Assembly: GCA_947627565.1 (NCBI GenBank)
Contig: CANQWO010000002.1
Location: 1 to 64,000 of the forward strand
From: an uncultured Clostridia bacterium
Lineage (GTDB): Bacteria > Bacillota > Clostridia > Christensenellales > Borkfalkiaceae
Length of the DNA: 64,000 nt
Reading direction: 5' to 3'
The position numbers and the translations under genes are program-made. The notes under the pieces are model-generated. The model saw nothing but the letters and a program-made list of their open reading frames with translations, was not told the origin of the DNA and searched no databases. Positions 61,913 through 64,000 of this stretch are shown one piece after another. Numbering within the stretch: position 1 is the first letter of the stretch; each line of letters starts with the position of its first letter.

Positions 61913-64000
61913 TTATTCTTTTTTGTTGTTTTTGTCGTTCTTGCTGTTCTTCTTTTTCCCTTTCAGGCTCTCGAGGTCGACCTCTTCCACCGTCTTTTCC
62001 GAAGGCTTCACCACAAACAGCACGATGATTGCAACGAGCAACACGGCCGAAATGGCGAAGAGCACGATGGACGTCAGGTTGTTCTCCAGCCACTTGCTGC
62101 GGCCGGCGATGCGGTCCATCGGGTTGCGGATGTAGATGGCCTGGTACGCCGTCGTCGAAAGTCCGACGGAGACCGCGTCGACCACGGTGATCTCAACGAG
62201 ATAGAAGCCCGTCTCCTGCGGAACAAAGCTCAGCGAGGAATCGGGATCCCACGCGTAATCGTTATCGGTGTTCTCCCACTCGGCGTCGCCTTCCTCTACT
62301 TCGTTGTTGTATTTCTTGATCTCGACCAACACATTGTCCTTGCTCAGCCATTCGGGAAGCTCCTCTTTCTTGAGCCCCTTGATCGCCTCCACAAGTTCGG
62401 AATATTCGAGATTCTTCTTGTCTTCGGGAAGCGATTCCTTATCCAAACGGTAGAGCGTATATTCCGTCTCATAGCCTTGGAGCGCGATGACGTCGAATCC
62501 GGAGATGGAATATGTTCTGTCGCGATAGCCCTCGGTCTGCTTATCCATCTCTTCGATGGAGGGACCGCTGTAATCAATGTAGAACGTAAATTCGGGGATG
62601 CCCTCGATGTCCCACACGTTGGAGGAGGACAGGGTGACGAGCTCGCCGTCTTCATCGTAATACTTCATGGGGTTGCCCGCCGCATCCTGCGCAATGACGC
62701 GGAAGCGGTAGTCGCCCTTCTCCTCGACTTCGATGCGGAGGTTGTTATAGCGAAGCGACGTTGCGCTGGTCGCCGAACCGCCGGAGGAAGTGCCGGGCTT
62801 ATAGTAGTAGACGCTGAACGAAAGATTGCGATAATCGGCGTAGTCGCTGCCGATGAGATCGCGCATGGAGGGAAGATAGAGGTAGGCGCCGTCGCCCGCG
62901 CTGACCTTCTCCGCGGCCTTCGCAACTTCCGCCTGATAATTCGCCCATCTCTCTTGGGCCTCCGCGCCGTCGTTATGGGCGGGGTGATCGGCGTCTGCCG
63001 CAGGCACTTTGGCGACATCGCGGTAGTACGGGCCCTCCGCTTCGCGGTCGACGAGGATGTAGTCGCCATAGTTGCCGACGGCCTCGTAATCTTCCGCTGT
63101 GGCGGTGCAGGGGACCTTCTCCGTCACGGGCTTGCCGTTTTCATCGAGCTCGGGATCGCCCGTCTCGGTTGTCTTGGGCTGTTCCTTCTCGCCGGGGCAG
63201 GCGAAGGTCTCCGCTTTTTGAAGCTCTTCGAACTCCTCCGGGGTGCAGGTGTGCCCGCAGATTTGGCAGGTATATGCCGTCGTCACGCCTTCGTCGCCCA
63301 TCGTGCGGACAAACTTGGCGTCTGCGGCGTACCATGTGAGATAGACATAATAATCGGAATGGGTGCCGTCATCGAGGCGGAAACGGATGGAGACATAGGC
63401 GATCTCCTCCTCCTTATCGGTGGTGGGCATGAAATAGGTCGACGTCGAAAGGCTCTTATAGTCGGTGCTGCTCGCCGATTCGTCGGGCTTGTGCCACGAC
63501 GTCTCGTTGCCGTCGTCGTCCGTGTCTTTCCGGAGCATGTAGTAGCTTCTTACGAGCGTGACGGAATCTCTGCACACGTCGATGGCCTCATAGGAGAGGC
63601 TGAAGCTCTGGCCGAGGCGGAAGGAATACAGGGCCTCGTTGAGCACGAGCACGGGTTCGGCGTTATCGGTGACCTTGTCCTCATCGTCCGTTTCGAACGT
63701 CTGGCCGTTGAGCGAACGCATGAGCACCCGCTGCGGGACGGCAGCTTCGGCCTCCTGCTGGGTTTCGGGAAGTTCCGCCGTGAACGTCATGGGGATTTGG
63801 GGCGTCGTCGCCGTGCTGGAGCGGTATTCCGAGAAATAGCCGCCGACATTGGTGAAGTTCTCGAGTTTATACGTCGTCTCTCCGACTTGCAGAGAAACGG
63901 TAAAGACGCCGGCCTGCGCCTCTTCCGGTTCCGGCTCGCCGAACGTGAGCGTGAACACGTCGCCCTTGGTATAAGCGACCGGATGAGGCACCGGCTCGTC
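61913..64000 (-). CDS. large membrane-anchored surface protein, 5-prime part outside the window
   Basis: At least 695 residues, open through the window edge, so the N-terminus is missing. The visible part is beta-rich and acidic, with Ig-like segments (FSLSYEAIDVCRDSVTLV; DYRFRVIAQDAAGNPMKYYD) and one Cys-containing insert (YTCQICGHTC then FACPG) that recalls a rubredoxin knuckle. A membrane helix near the C-terminus (TSIVLFAISAVLLVAIIVLFVV) is followed by a Lys/Asn-rich cytoplasmic tail. Extracellular, anchored by the helix rather than lipid or sortase. I do not recognise the family. Confidence 0.75.
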   Translation of the reverse strand, partial: DEPVPHPVAYTKGDVFTLTFGEPEPEEAQAGVFTVSLQVGETTYKLENFTNVGGYFSEYRSSTATTPQIPMTFTAELPETQQEAEAAVPQRVLMRSLNGQTFETDDEDKVTDNAEPVLVLNEALYSFRLGQSFSLSYEAIDVCRDSVTLVRSYYMLRKDTDDDGNETSWHKPDESASSTDYKSLSTSTYFMPTTDKEEEIAYVSIRFRLDDGTHSDYYVYLTWYAADAKFVRTMGDEGVTTAYTCQICGHTCTPEEFEELQKAETFACPGEKEQPKTTETGDPELDENGKPVTEKVPCTATAEDYEAVGNYGDYILVDREAEGPYYRDVAKVPAADADHPAHNDGAEAQERWANYQAEVAKAAEKVSAGDGAYLYLPSMRDLIGSDYADYRNLSFSVYYYKPGTSSGGSATSATSLRYNNLRIEVEEKGDYRFRVIAQDAAGNPMKYYDEDGELVTLSSSNVWDIEGIPEFTFYIDYSGPSIEEMDKQTEGYRDRTYSISGFDVIALQGYETEYTLYRLDKESLPEDKKNLEYSELVEAIKGLKKEELPEWLSKDNVLVEIKKYNNEVEEGDAEWENTDNDYAWDPDSSLSFVPQETGFYLVEITVVDAVSVGLSTTAYQAIYIRNPMDRIAGRSKWLENNLTSIVLFAISAVLLVAIIVLFVVKPSEKTVEEVDLESLKGKKKNSKNDKNNKKE

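Overview
The window looks like chromosomal DNA of a Gram-positive, anaerobic, Clostridia-like member of the Bacillota, plausibly an uncultured gut lineage such as Christensenellales. The evidence is a GC-rich genome with Bacillota-style ribosome binding sites and sigma-A promoters, many lipobox-bearing surface lipoproteins with BspA-type leucine-rich repeats and Listeria-Bacteroides (InlB B) repeats, a collagen-like spore-surface type protein, and a trimeric bifurcating-type [FeFe]-hydrogenase. The lineage assignment is inference. No rRNA, tRNA, CRISPR array, transposase or phage gene was found.

Layout. 0-7.3 kb: collagen-like protein divergent from a family 2 glycosyltransferase, then guaA, guaB and a membrane protein on the minus strand, a lipoprotein, and a permuted papain-like enzyme. 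7.3-11.2 kb: minus-strand group lepA, an AT-rich membrane protein gene, a methyltransferase-type DNA repair gene and hemW. 11.3-13.1 kb: small leucine-rich-repeat lipoprotein and a glycerophosphodiester phosphodiesterase. 13.2-29.2 kb: one long minus-strand operon that begins with a membrane protein, a MoxR ATPase, a DUF58 protein and two von Willebrand A membrane proteins, and runs into two large surface lipoproteins. 29.6-38.5 kb: a single 2975-residue leucine-rich-repeat lipoprotein. 39-40.2 kb: lipoprotein with an 11-residue tandem repeat. 40.3-44.5 kb: hydC-hydB-hydA hydrogenase operon. 44.7-48.1 kb: collagen-like/InlB-repeat lipoprotein whose promoter carries a run of nine G between the -35 and -10 boxes. 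48.3-50.5 kb: EamA transporter and LPG-synthase-TM-like protein. 50.6-53.4 kb: ade-rdgB-yfcE operon. 53.5-55.4 kb: small zinc-ribbon membrane operon facing a Cro/CI regulator. 55.5-58 kb: ArsR-type regulator and a Zn/Cd P-type ATPase. 58-61 kb: DUF378 protein, feoA, feoB, and a pseudouridine synthase that overlaps the feoB tail. 61-61.8 kb: gene-free, palindrome-rich repeats. 61.9-64 kb: a surface protein cut by the window edge.

The most interesting signals are not genes. (1) An 11-mer, CCATGTCCGCG, occurs eight times exactly, plus several one-mismatch copies, almost always in one orientation, both between genes and inside unrelated genes. Two intergenic copies lie in a shared 40-base repeat that abuts a terminator hairpin. 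(2) A homopolymer in a promoter spacer predicts phase variation of a surface lipoprotein. (3) Several genes have a consensus promoter whose expected start point falls on or within about 3 bases of the ATG, predicting leaderless mRNAs. (4) Two promoters have their -35 hexamer in the loop of the upstream gene's terminator. (5) A MoxR/DUF58/VWA membrane complex is co-transcribed with very large repeat lipoproteins.
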